This document shows, piece by piece, positions 23,219 to 31,602 of a stretch of 34,671 nucleotides of DNA. Location: contig CAMMEP010000003.1 in the NCBI GenBank assembly GCA_946495905.1, positions 1 through 34,671 of the forward strand, in the 5' to 3' direction. The notes beneath the pieces are model-generated. The model had not been told where the DNA came from. It saw nothing but the letters and a program-made list of their open reading frames with translations, and searched no databases. Source of the stretch: an uncultured Clostridium sp. GTDB taxonomy: Bacteria > Bacillota > Clostridia > TANB77 > CAG-508. Made by a program: the position numbers and the translations under genes. Within the stretch, counting starts at the first letter, position 1. Every line of letters starts with the position of its first letter.

Positions 23219-24265
23219 CTATTCTTCTGTATCCATTATTTCTTTCATGTTTTCTACAAAGTATTTCTTTTTGCCTCTATGATATACAATAATAGATTTT
23301 ATAACATAATAGATAGCTGTTATATACAAAAGTATTAGAATAATATTTACATAATTAGAAGAAAACATTAAATTTACATATATTAATCCCAACGTTATTA
23401 TTGCTATTGCTATTGTTTCTATTCCAAATATTGCTATTTTTCCACTATCTTCTTTATATGCTTTTTCTAATAGCATAATTGCTACAAATAAGACACATAT
23501 TGAAAATACTTTTAAGTCGGTTTGATAAACACTATTTTCTATATTATAGAAGCCTAAAATTAAGAATACATAGTATACAATTAAAATAATGGCAACGATA
23601 ATATTTTGAAAAATAGGTTTATTTATTTCTTTTAACTCTTCTTTTGGTATTTTCTTTTTCTTTTTGAATATATTTTTTATTTCTTCCCATTTTACTAATT
23701 TTACATTTTCTTTTTCTGAAGTAGTTGCTGCAACTTCTTCCTCTTCTTTTATCTCTTCTTTTTTGCTAGCTTCTTTCTTCTTGCTATCTGTCTTTTCTAC
23801 TTCTTTTTTACCATTAGCTGTCTTATTTGTACTTGTTTTTTTCTTTCCTTGTGCTTTCTTTTCTTCTTTATTTTCTTTTGTGCTTGTACTCTTCTTGTTT
23901 TTTGCGTCATTTGCTACACTCTTTTTGTTCTTTGTATTTGTTACTTTTTCTTTCTTTACTTCTTCTTTTGAATTAGTAGTAGCATTTGTCTTCTTTGAGC
24001 TATCACTCTCTTTTTTCTTCTTTTCTGCACTAGTAGCTGAAGATTTATCTTTCTCTGTTTTATTTGTTTTAGCTTTACTGCTTGCTTTTTTTGTTTGATT
24101 ATCATCCTTTTCTTCAGCAACAGCTTTTTTTGTGCTTTTCGTATTTGTTGCCTTTTTACTAGTATTTTTCTTTTTTGGACTATTTGTTTTATTTTCTTGT
24201 TTTTCTGTTATGTCTTCAATTTTGTCTTGTTCTTGCTTTTTTTCCATTTCGGTTTTTTTAGGCAT
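23219..24265 (-). CDS. Lys-rich tail membrane protein, unknown
   Basis: 348 aa. Residues 1-190 are low-complexity, dominated by Lys, Ser, Thr, Glu and Asn (KKAVAEEKDDNQTKKASSKA), probably disordered. After a short helical stretch (VKWEEIKNIFKKKKKIPKEE) four or five membrane segments follow (from IIVAIILIVYYVFLILGFYN to the C-terminus). Ribosome binding site GGGGGAG. Between rsmE and remA on the same strand. No domain recognised; a ribosomal or nucleic-acid binding tail anchored to the membrane is one possibility. Confidence 0.65.
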   Translation of the reverse strand: MPKKTEMEKKQEQDKIEDITEKQENKTNSPKKKNTSKKATNTKSTKKAVAEEKDDNQTKKASSKAKTNKTEKDKSSATSAEKKKKESDSSKKTNATTNSKEEVKKEKVTNTKNKKSVANDAKNKKSTSTKENKEEKKAQGKKKTSTNKTANGKKEVEKTDSKKKEASKKEEIKEEEEVAATTSEKENVKLVKWEEIKNIFKKKKKIPKEELKEINKPIFQNIIVAIILIVYYVFLILGFYNIENSVYQTDLKVFSICVLFVAIMLLEKAYKEDSGKIAIFGIETIAIAIITLGLIYVNLMFSSNYVNIILILLYITAIYYVIKSIIVYHRGKKKYFVENMKEIMDTEE

Positions 24266-24290
24266 TTTTACTCCCCCATCTTATTTTTTA

Positions 24291-25034
24291 TTATAATTCA
24301 AATTCGTAAATAATATCACTTAGCATTACTAAAGACGCTGTTTCCGTTCTTAAAATTCTTTTTCCCAAAGTTACGCTTTTAGCCCCAGCTTCTATTAGTA
24401 TTTCTACTTCTTTTTCACTTAGCCCACCTTCTGGACCTATTATAATTCCTATTTTTAACTGCTTTTCTTTATTTAAACTTTTTAATGTTTCTTTTAACGT
24501 AGTTTTCTCTTCATTTTCATACGCTAATACTATGATATCATACTTTGGTACTTCATTGCAAATATTTTTGATATTTATTACATTTTTTATTGTAGGAACG
24601 CTATCTCTCTTACTTTGTTTTGCTGCTACTTCTGCTATTTTTTGCCATCTTTCTATTTTTTTACTTTCTGATTTAGCATCTAATTTCACAATACATCTTT
24701 CCATAGCAACGGGAAAGATATTTTTAACACCAAGCTCTGTTGCCTTTTGAATAATGTATTCCATTTTATCTGCTTTTGGAAGCCCTTGAAATAAATCTAC
24801 ATTTACATTACTTTCTGTTGTTTCAGAAATATTTTCTAAAATTTCACATTTTATATATTCTTTCTGTATTTCGACTATTTGCGAAATATAGCTTTTTTCT
24901 GTATTTTTATTACATAAAATTATTTGTTCTAGTGGTTTTAATCTTAAAACATTTGCTATATGATTTACATCTTCTCCTAGTATGGTTGCATTATTTTCTT
25001 TGAACTGTTCTTGTGGAATAAAGAATTTATACAT
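24291..25034 (-). CDS. rsmE: 16S rRNA m3U1498 methyltransferase
   Basis: SPOUT-class methyltransferase acting on 16S rRNA. From the ATG at 25034 (preceded by GGGAGGAAAAC) it is 247 aa, matching the family. N-terminal MYKFFIPQEQF with the PUA-like region, then QGLPKADKMEYIIQKATELG, AAKQSKRDSVP, IIGPEGGLSEKEVE and LGKRILRTETA, the SAM-binding knot. An upstream in-frame ATG at 25070 is not favoured by any ribosome binding site. Confidence 0.93.
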   Translation of the reverse strand: MYKFFIPQEQFKENNATILGEDVNHIANVLRLKPLEQIILCNKNTEKSYISQIVEIQKEYIKCEILENISETTESNVNVDLFQGLPKADKMEYIIQKATELGVKNIFPVAMERCIVKLDAKSESKKIERWQKIAEVAAKQSKRDSVPTIKNVINIKNICNEVPKYDIIVLAYENEEKTTLKETLKSLNKEKQLKIGIIIGPEGGLSEKEVEILIEAGAKSVTLGKRILRTETASLVMLSDIIYEFEL

Positions 25035-25192
25035 GTTTTCCTCCCATTTGTTTTTGATTATTAATAGCACTATTATACCATAATTTTCTATTTTTTAACA
25101 GATTATTTAAATTCTATTTTCTACTTCATATTAACATTTTTTCAAACTTCATAATAAAATATATAAATTTAAATAATAAAGGATGGTGTTTC

Positions 25193-26326
25193 ATGAAAAA
25201 AATTAGATTAGCTATTGTTGGTGCTACTGGATTAGTTGGAAGAACTGTTTTAAAAATATTAGAAGAAAAGAAGCTCCCTATTTCTGAATATGTACTTTTC
25301 GCCTCTCCAAAATCTGCCGGCAAAAAAATAAGGTTTATGGATAGAGACTACATTGTGCAAAGATTAAATGAACTTTCTTTTGATAGCGGTTTCGATTATG
25401 CTATTTTTTCTGCTGGAGGTTCTACCTCTAAGAAATATGCACCAATTGCAGCTTCTAAAGGATGTGTTGTAGTAGATAATAGTAGTGCTTTTCGTATGGA
25501 TAAAGATGTCCCATTAGTTGTTCCAGAGGTAAATCCAGAAGAGATTTCAAATCATCATGGGATAATTGCCAATCCAAACTGCTCTACTATTCAAGCAGTT
25601 GTAGCTTTAAAGCCATTGGACGATAAGTATAAAATAAAAAGAATTGTATATTCGACTTATCAAGCTGTTTCTGGGGCTGGAAGATATGGAGTAGAAGATT
25701 TACAAAACGGTATTAAGGATTATATATCTGGCAAAACCTATTTTCAAGGCGAAAATGCAGATAATATTGAAACAAATATTAGCTCCACTTATGAATTAAA
25801 AAAATTTAATTACCCAATCTTTTCTAATTGTTTACCACATATTGATGTGTTCTTAGAAAATGGGTATACCAAAGAAGAAGAAAAAATGATAAATGAAACA
25901 AGAAAAATATTAAAAAGACCAGATTTAAAAATAACAGCAACTACTGTAAGGGTGCCTGTTTTTAATAGTCATAGTGAATCTATTAATGTGGAATTTGAAA
26001 AGGAGTTTAAATTAGAGGATTTAGTAAAAACTTTAACTGATTTTCCTGGAGTAATTGTACAGGATAATATTGTGACACAATTAATAAAGGGTTCCCGTGA
26101 TAATTCACAGGATAAAAATTCAAAACTTAATTTAGATTTTGATAATCCTGTTTATCCTTTAGCGGCAAATGCTTCTGGTCATGATGAGGTATTTGTTGGA
26201 AGAATACGTAGAGATGAAAGTGTAGAATCTGGCGTTAACCTTTGGGTTGTAGCAGATAATATTAGAAAAGGTGCTGCAAGTAATGCTGTACAAATTGTAG
26301 AAAAGCTGATGGAAAATATAGAATGA
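25193..26326 (+). CDS. asd: Aspartate-semialdehyde dehydrogenase
   Basis: Reduces aspartyl phosphate to the semialdehyde, the branch point to lysine/diaminopimelate, threonine and methionine. 377 aa, somewhat longer than the common 330-360. NADP loop GATGLVGRTVLKILEE; active-site Cys in NPNCSTIQ; QAVSGAGRYGVEDL; and ASGHDEVFVGRIRRD. The start follows AAGGATGGTGTTTC. A possible promoter TTAACA-18-TAAAAT lies upstream. The terminator hairpin beyond its stop points the other way, to the suf genes. No lysine riboswitch seen in the 120-base upstream region. Confidence 0.95.
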   Translation: MKKIRLAIVGATGLVGRTVLKILEEKKLPISEYVLFASPKSAGKKIRFMDRDYIVQRLNELSFDSGFDYAIFSAGGSTSKKYAPIAASKGCVVVDNSSAFRMDKDVPLVVPEVNPEEISNHHGIIANPNCSTIQAVVALKPLDDKYKIKRIVYSTYQAVSGAGRYGVEDLQNGIKDYISGKTYFQGENADNIETNISSTYELKKFNYPIFSNCLPHIDVFLENGYTKEEEKMINETRKILKRPDLKITATTVRVPVFNSHSESINVEFEKEFKLEDLVKTLTDFPGVIVQDNIVTQLIKGSRDNSQDKNSKLNLDFDNPVYPLAANASGHDEVFVGRIRRDESVESGVNLWVVADNIRKGAASNAVQIVEKLMENIE

Positions 26327-26361
26327 ATGTTCCCATAAATTGCTTCGATATTTAAAAAAAT

Positions 26362-26400
26362 AGTAAGCGGGTATGCGTACTATCTTGCTAACCGCTTACT
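26362..26400 (-). terminator. Terminator of the suf operon
   Basis: Minus-strand AGTAAGCGG / CCGCTTACT stem with a 21-base loop, followed by ATTTTTTT, 36 bases past the SmsB stop. Confidence 0.75.
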
Positions 26401-26436
26401 TAGATTTATTATATATAATTATAAATAATGCCACAA

Positions 26437-27354
26437 CTATTTCAAAAATCCATTAATAATCTGCTCTTCTGCTTCTTTTTCCGTTAATCCTAAGGTCATT
26501 AATTTTATTAATTGTTCTCCTGCAATCTTTCCGATTGCCGCTTCGTGAATTAAACTTGCATCCACATTATTTGCTTCTATTTTTGGATCTGAAATTACTT
26601 TAGCATTTCCCATAATAATAGCATCACATTCTACATGACCAAAACATTTTGTATTTCCTTTTACATTCGAAATGAATTCTTGTACAGAATCATCTTCTGC
26701 TACTGACCTAGACGCTACATGTACACTAGAATCTTCTCCGTCCAAGTTTACATCAAATACCGTTTTTGCTGTTTGTTTTCCTGTTGTCATAATTCTTTCT
26801 GAAATTACTAAACTACTTCCTTTTTTCATATTTGCATAGGTTTCTCTTACGGTAGAAGTAACTCCTTTTATTTGTACAGATTCCATCTCCATAGAAGCAT
26901 TTTCGTCTAAGTTTATAATTGTTTGTGGATTTAGAATTCTATCTCCTGTACCTTCTCCTTCTCCATAATGTTTCTCAATATATTTTATTTTTGCTCCTTT
27001 GGCTAAATGGAATGTATGAATTCCATCATGCTGTGCAGTATCACAAGTACTATTGTGAATTCCACAACCTGCTACAATTACTACATCTGCATTTTCTCCT
27101 ATATAGAAATCATTATATACTAAATCATTAAGTCCACCTTGTGTTAAAATAACTGGAATATGTACACTTTCGTTTTTGGTATTTGGCTTAATGATAATAT
27201 CAATTCCAGGTTTGTCTGTTTTTGTTATAATATCAATATTAGCTGTTGTATTTCTTGCTGCTAACTTTCCATTTTCTCTAATATTATACGCACCCATTGG
27301 TGTTTTTTCTATATCAGCAATTTGTTTTAATAAATCTTTTTCTATTTTATCCAT
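26437..27354 (-). CDS. SmsB/SufB-like Fe-S assembly scaffold
   Basis: A 305-aa SufBD-family protein, shorter than SufB (about 470) and close to the ~310-aa SufD/SufB proteins of archaea and some Clostridia. VAGCGIHNS, HDGIHTFHL, YIEKHYGEGEGTG, GDRILNPQT, and the C-terminal VDASLIHEAAIGKIAGEQLI are the core motifs. The ATG at 27354 overlaps the SufC stop as TAATG; the ribosome binding site GGAGGGAC is inside the end of sufC. With SufC it should form a two-component Fe-S scaffold; the absence of SufS, SufU and a second SufBD paralogue nearby fits the minimal SMS arrangement. Confidence 0.85.
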   Translation of the reverse strand: MDKIEKDLLKQIADIEKTPMGAYNIRENGKLAARNTTANIDIITKTDKPGIDIIIKPNTKNESVHIPVILTQGGLNDLVYNDFYIGENADVVIVAGCGIHNSTCDTAQHDGIHTFHLAKGAKIKYIEKHYGEGEGTGDRILNPQTIINLDENASMEMESVQIKGVTSTVRETYANMKKGSSLVISERIMTTGKQTAKTVFDVNLDGEDSSVHVASRSVAEDDSVQEFISNVKGNTKCFGHVECDAIIMGNAKVISDPKIEANNVDASLIHEAAIGKIAGEQLIKLMTLGLTEKEAEEQIINGFLK

Positions 27355-28091
27355 TATACTGTCCCTCCTTCGTTGCATTTCTCATTATCTGTTAACTTAT
27401 GGCATGGCTTTATCTTACCAAAAATTTGTGGTAATACATCTTCTTTTGCTCCATGCTTTTCTATTTTTCCGTTTTTGATTAAGACAATTTCATCGGCTAT
27501 ATTTAGTATTCTTTCTTGGTGTGAAATAATAAGAATAGAACCTTTTATATCGTCATGCATTTTTTCAAATACAGATATTAAATTATTAAAACTCCACAAA
27601 TCTATTCCTGCTTCTGGTTCATCAAAAATGGTAAGTTTAGACTGTTTTGCTGCAAGCATTGCTATTTCTATTCTTTTTAGTTCTCCTCCAGAAAGTCCAC
27701 TATTTATTTCTCTATTTAAATATTCTTGTGCACATAAGCCAACATCTGATAAAACATCGCAGGCATCACACACCTTTATACTATTTCCTGCAGATATTTC
27801 AATTAAATCTTTTACGGTTAATCCTTTAAATCGCACTGGTTGTTGGAAAGCAAAACCAATACCTGCTTTTGCTCTTTCTGTAATTGATAAGTTTGTAATA
27901 TCTTTACCATCAAAAATTATTTTACCGGAATCTGGTTTTTCAATTCCCATAATAATTTTTGCTAGTGTTGATTTTCCAGAACCGTTTGGTCCTGTAATAA
28001 CAATCATTTTATTGTTATCTATTTTTAAATTTACGTTTTTTAAGATTGATTTATTATCTCTTGAAAAACAAATATCCTTTAATTCTAACAT
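27354..28091 (-). CDS. sufC: SmsC/SufC Fe-S assembly ATPase
   Basis: A 245-aa ABC-type ATPase of the SufC family. Walker A GPNGSGKST, Q-loop FAFQQP, signature LSGGELKRIE, Walker B LTIFDEPEAGID (SufC characteristically has DEPEAGID/DSGLD) and H-loop ISHQE. First gene of a two-gene operon with SmsB by an overlapping TAATG. The upstream 212 bases (28092-28303) hold the terminator of the 153-aa gene; the sufC promoter is not obvious. Confidence 0.93.
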   Translation of the reverse strand: MLELKDICFSRDNKSILKNVNLKIDNNKMIVITGPNGSGKSTLAKIIMGIEKPDSGKIIFDGKDITNLSITERAKAGIGFAFQQPVRFKGLTVKDLIEISAGNSIKVCDACDVLSDVGLCAQEYLNREINSGLSGGELKRIEIAMLAAKQSKLTIFDEPEAGIDLWSFNNLISVFEKMHDDIKGSILIISHQERILNIADEIVLIKNGKIEKHGAKEDVLPQIFGKIKPCHKLTDNEKCNEGGTV

Positions 28092-28258
28092 GATACCTCC
28101 TATTTTGCTATTTTATTATAGTTTTTGTATTATCTATTTTGTACCTTTGGAGTTATTTATTTTTTTGATTTTTCGGATTGTTTTATTTGGATTGTAAACA
28201 TTGGCTTTAAGCCATACCTATTTTATCATTTTTTTTCTTATTTTACAATATGCTCTGA

Positions 28259-28292
28259 AAAAATAGCTCTAGCAAACGCTAAAGCTATTTTT
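28259..28292 (-). terminator. Terminator of the 153-aa gene
   Basis: AAAAATAGCTCTAGC / GCTAAAGCTATTTTT stem with an AAAC loop (plus-strand view), 12 bases past the stop, T-rich on the minus strand. Confidence 0.8.
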
Positions 28293-28303
28293 CTTGCCAT
28301 CAA

Positions 28304-28765
28304 TTATGACGGAAAGTTACTGTTATACCATACAAAACCATAGGTAACAACATTATCTCCTCTTTCAATGCCATCATCTTTTCCATCATTTTTCCACGGC
28401 GTAATGCCATGCTGTTTTGCAACATTTTCAACAATTTGCATTATTTCTTTTATTCTTTCCATTTTTTTATCGGAAAGTACAATTTTTTCTGACAACTTTG
28501 TTTTGTTGTCAATTTTGTATCTAGTTGCATCATTTGCTATTACCTCTAAGGATAATCCGTTTTTTACTTGGCTTAATACAACACTGACATAACTAAGCCG
28601 CTCCAGTTCGAGTCCAGAAAAGCTATAAAACTTCTCTACAATTTTTTGCCAAATTGCATCAGCAACTTCTAAATCATCGGCCGACTGAGCTAGATTTCTT
28701 TTTCTGTTTAGTATTTCATTTACAGAAATGTTTCCATCACCAAAGGTTTCGTTCATAGTTGACAT
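28304..28765 (-). CDS. 153-aa hypothetical protein (orphan cassette)
   Basis: A soluble protein starting MSTMNETFGDGNISVNEILN, largely helical in appearance, with hydrophilic C-terminus. AAGGAGGACATACT precedes the ATG (a second in-frame ATG lies at codon 4). Its promoter matches consensus exactly and it has its own terminator. More GC than neighbours (GGCGTA, CGGCC stretches). Placed between suf genes and dapB on the opposite strand from dapB. No family or motif recognised. Confidence 0.75.
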   Translation of the reverse strand: MSTMNETFGDGNISVNEILNRKRNLAQSADDLEVADAIWQKIVEKFYSFSGLELERLSYVSVVLSQVKNGLSLEVIANDATRYKIDNKTKLSEKIVLSDKKMERIKEIMQIVENVAKQHGITPWKNDGKDDGIERGDNVVTYGFVWYNSNFPS

Positions 28766-28812
28766 AGTATGTCCTCCTTTTTTTGTGGTATGGTTAACGA
28801 GTAATAGTATCT

Positions 28813-28841
28813 ATTATAACCTCTTTATTACTATATGTCAA
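28813..28841 (-). promoter_or_regulatory. Consensus promoter of the 153-aa gene
   Basis: Minus-strand TTGACA (28836-28841), 17-base spacer, TATAAT (28813-28818). Exact consensus. Confidence 0.85.
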
Positions 28842-28920
28842 ATACGTAACATTATTTTACATATTTTTGAATATATATAGTTAAATAGGCTTTAAGTTAT
28901 TTTGAAGGGAGTTAATTACT

Positions 28921-29661
28921 ATGATTAATATTTTGTTAAATGGTTGTAATGGAAACATGGGAAAAGCCATGATTCAGTATGTTAATACATTACCTAATTT
29001 TAATATATTATATGGAATTGATAAAGAAAACTCAAATTTATTTCATTCTATTAATAAAAAACCAGATGTAATTATTGACTTTTCTACTGTTAGTGCTACT
29101 TTTTCTGCACTTAACTATGCTGTGGAAAATTTAGTTCCTATTGTAATTGCTACCACTGGATTTTCGCAAAATGATATAAAAAAAATTAATGAGTTTTCAG
29201 AGGCAATTCCTATTTTTAAATCTTCCAATATGTCTTATTCCATTCATTTAGTTTCTAATATTGCTGCTAATCTTGCTAAAAAGCTAAAAAATATGGATAT
29301 CGAGATAATCGAAAAGCACCATCGTAATAAAAAAGATGCACCAAGTGGTACAGCACTTATGATAGGTAATGCAATTAATAAAAAATGTGGTAAAAAATAT
29401 AAGTTTGTCTTTGATAGATGTTTCCATACTTCTATTGATAATAATACTAAGAAGTCCAAAAATGAAATTGGATTTTCTTCTCTTCGAGGCGGAAGCCTTG
29501 TTGGAGAGCATTCTATTTTGTTTTTAGGAGAAAATGAAACAATTGAAATTACACACACTGCCTATTCTAGAAATATTTATATAGAAGGAGCCTTAGATGC
29601 TGCTAGATTTATAATCACAAAGAAAAATGGTCTATACGATATGGAAGATTTGGTAGGGTGA
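28921..29661 (+). CDS. dapB: 4-hydroxy-tetrahydrodipicolinate reductase
   Basis: Second committed step of lysine/diaminopimelate synthesis. 246 aa, normal length. Nucleotide loop NGCNGNMGKAM; substrate loop EKHHRNKKDAPSGTALMIG with the catalytic His and Lys; C-terminal SSLRGGSLVGEH. The start follows GAAGGGAG. dapA begins 53 bases downstream on the same strand, so they form an operon. Confidence 0.96.
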   Translation: MINILLNGCNGNMGKAMIQYVNTLPNFNILYGIDKENSNLFHSINKKPDVIIDFSTVSATFSALNYAVENLVPIVIATTGFSQNDIKKINEFSEAIPIFKSSNMSYSIHLVSNIAANLAKKLKNMDIEIIEKHHRNKKDAPSGTALMIGNAINKKCGKKYKFVFDRCFHTSIDNNTKKSKNEIGFSSLRGGSLVGEHSILFLGENETIEITHTAYSRNIYIEGALDAARFIITKKNGLYDMEDLVG

Positions 29662-29714
29662 TTTTCTAAAATATTTTAGTTTTACTTTTCATATATATTA
29701 GTAGAGGTGAAAGT

Positions 29715-30598
29715 ATGAAAAAAGTTATTTTTAAAGGTTGTGGAACAGCTCTTGCTACTCCATTTACAAAAGATGGTGTAAATTTTGAAGAACTAAGGAA
29801 ACTAATTGAATTTCAAATTTTAGAAGATGTAGACAGTTTAATTATCTGTGGTACTACAGGAGAGTCTTCTACCATGAGTTTAGAAGAAAAAAAATCGGTT
29901 ATTGAATTTAGTGTAAAAGTAACAAATGGAAGAGTTCCCGTTATTGCAGGAACTGGTGGAAATAATACAAGAGAAGTAATTGCACTTTCCAAATATGCAG
30001 AAAGTGTTGGCGTAGATGGTTTGCTTTTAGTTACGCCATATTACAATAAAACTACCCAAGTGCGGATTAATTACCCATTATACCAAAATTGCAGAAAGTG
30101 TAAATCTCCCAATTATTTTATATAATGTACCAAGTAGAACAGGAATTAATATCGAACCAGAAACATGTCTAGCACTTTCTAAAGTTCCTAACATTGTTGC
30201 TATTAAAGAGGCCAGTCGGAAACATATCACAAGTTGCTAAAATAGCTAGTCTTTGTAAAGACGAACTAACTATCTACTCTGGTAATGATGACCAAATAGT
30301 TCCTATTCTTTCCTTAGGTGGATTTGGTGTTATCTCTGTCCTCTCCAATATATATCCTAAGTTTGTACACAATATGGTAATGGATTATCTTTCTGGAAAC
30401 TGGCAAAAAGCTTGTGCCTCCCAATTATATGCTTTACCACTTATTAACGCATTATTTAGTGAAGTTAACCCTATACCCGTAAAATATGCATTAAATAAAA
30501 TAGGCTTTGATAGTGGTATACCTAGACTTCCACTTGTTGAATTGTCGGATAAGAATAAAGAAAAAATAGATACCGCTTTAAAAAATTTTGAATTATAA
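29715..30598 (+). pseudogene. dapA: 4-hydroxy-tetrahydrodipicolinate synthase (DapA), two frameshifts
   Basis: Condenses pyruvate with aspartate semialdehyde. From ATG 29715 (ribosome binding site AGAGGTGA) the protein reads correctly through GTTGESSTM and [13 protein letters not shown] to about 30060, then leaves frame. A middle section in another frame encodes [15 protein letters not shown] and VAIKEAS. A second break at about 30217 leads to the intact third section GNISQVAKI...YSGNDDQIVPILSLGGFGVIS to the end. The Schiff-base Lys in IKEAS is therefore present but out of frame with the start. Both breaks read as an extra C before GGA (AAGTGCGGATT; AGTCGGAAAC); the first also looks partly substituted. 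Two independent inactivating hits in an otherwise perfect gene make sequencing error a leading explanation. Confidence 0.9.
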
Positions 30599-30622
30599 AT
30601 TTATTAAACCTTTCTTAATTTC

Positions 30623-30651
30623 TTCACATTTACAGTATATCATGCTATAAT
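30623..30651 (+). promoter_or_regulatory. Probable promoter of the HD-domain gene
   Basis: Plus-strand TTCACA (30623-30628), 17-base spacer, TATAAT (30646-30651), 33 bases before the start. Confidence 0.55.
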
Positions 30652-30684
30652 AATATTATATTAACTTTTAGGAGTAGAATTTTA

Positions 30685-31332
30685 ATGAATTTACCTATTT
30701 TTCAAAAAAAACATTTCAAAAATGTGGAGAATACAGAAGATATTTATACCAATATTGGATGTAATATTGATTTATACATAGATAAAGATGTACATTCTAC
30801 TATGGATAAAAAATATCAATTGACAGAATTTTTTAATATCATACAGGATATTATTTCCAATGATACGGTAAAACAAATGAAACATTATAGGCAACACTGT
30901 AATACTTCTTGTTACAAACATTGTATGCAAGTTGCTTATTTTACTTATATTGCATGTAAAAAACTTAAATTAGATTATATTTCAGCTACACGTGCGGCGA
31001 TGCTTCATGATTTATTTTTATATGATTGGAGAAAAAAATATAGAGATATTGAGCTCCCTGGATTGCATGCCTTTGTACATCCTCAAATTGCTTTAAAAAA
31101 TGCTAGTCAATTATTTGCCTTAAATGAAATAGAAAAAGATATTATTGCCAAACACATGTGGCCAGTAACTTTCGGTTTGCCTAAATACAGAGAATCCTAT
31201 ATTGTTACTGTAATGGATAAATATAGTGCTTGTTTGGAGACATATTTGTATATAAGAAGTAAATTGAAAACAAAGACTTTTTATCGATATGCCTATGTTT
31301 TTTCTAGTTTGTTGCTGTTTAGGATGTTTTAG
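30685..31332 (+). CDS. HD-domain phosphohydrolase-like protein
   Basis: 215 aa. The HD metal site is visible as HCMQVAYFTY (first His), AAMLHDLFLYDW (HD pair) and HPQIALKNA plus DKYSACLET (distal His/Asp). A Cys/His-rich segment (RQHCNTSCYKHC) overlaps the first motif. HD proteins hydrolyse phosphoester or nucleotide substrates; the exact substrate is not indicated. Ribosome binding site TAGGAG; a plausible promoter of its own lies in the 86-base gap after dapA. A strong hairpin lies 100 bases downstream. The C-terminus (FSSLLLFRMF) is unusually hydrophobic. Confidence 0.8.
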   Translation: MNLPIFQKKHFKNVENTEDIYTNIGCNIDLYIDKDVHSTMDKKYQLTEFFNIIQDIISNDTVKQMKHYRQHCNTSCYKHCMQVAYFTYIACKKLKLDYISATRAAMLHDLFLYDWRKKYRDIELPGLHAFVHPQIALKNASQLFALNEIEKDIIAKHMWPVTFGLPKYRESYIVTVMDKYSACLETYLYIRSKLKTKTFYRYAYVFSSLLLFRMF

Positions 31333-31433
31333 AGTTTATTTTTTTATTATATTAAAATCTATATTCTTTTTACTAAACAATTCTTTTTATTTTACACATC
31401 TATTTTTAGCTTGTACTTAGTTATTAAACTCTA

Positions 31434-31462
31434 TGTGGTGCAACACTTTTTGTTGCACCACA
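31434..31462. terminator. Strong hairpin terminator (probably both directions)
   Basis: TGTGGTGCAACA-CTTTT-TGTTGCACCACA, 12-bp perfect arms, followed by T-rich sequence on the plus strand. It ends the HD gene and probably also stops read-through from the pilin-like gene on the other strand. Confidence 0.75.
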
Positions 31463-31536
31463 GCTATTATTTTATTATTTAATGTTTTATTTGTATAGCT
31501 TTTTCTATACTTACTAATACCTTACTATTCTCCTAC

Positions 31537-31565
31537 CCCCAAAAGTCCAAAGGTCTCTTTTGGGG
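31537..31565. other. Stable hairpin downstream of the variable surface gene
   Basis: CCCCAAAAG-TCC-AAA-GGTCT-CTTTTGGGG: 9-bp arms with inner CC/GG pairing, 38 bases past the stop of the pilin-like gene. No T-run on the minus strand, so not a normal terminator for that gene. Confidence 0.5.
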
Positions 31566-31602
31566 TGTTTACTCTATATTTAGATATTACTTTTTCAACC
31601 TT

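Noticed and set aside
23664-24098. 144-aa Phe/Leu-rich plus-strand frame
   Set aside because: Antisense to the Lys-rich tail; an artefact of AAA/GAA codons.
25071-25192. Possible lysine riboswitch before asd
   Set aside because: Only 120 AT-rich bases without the long stems a lysine riboswitch needs.
27373-28197. 274-aa plus-strand frame opposite sufC
   Set aside because: Antisense to a clear ABC ATPase with all motifs; no start signal.
16700-28840. 18-base repeat TAACCTCTTTATTACTAT at about 16727 and 28817
   Set aside because: One copy is simply the promoter region of the 153-aa gene; the other has no -35 partner. Low-complexity coincidence is likely.
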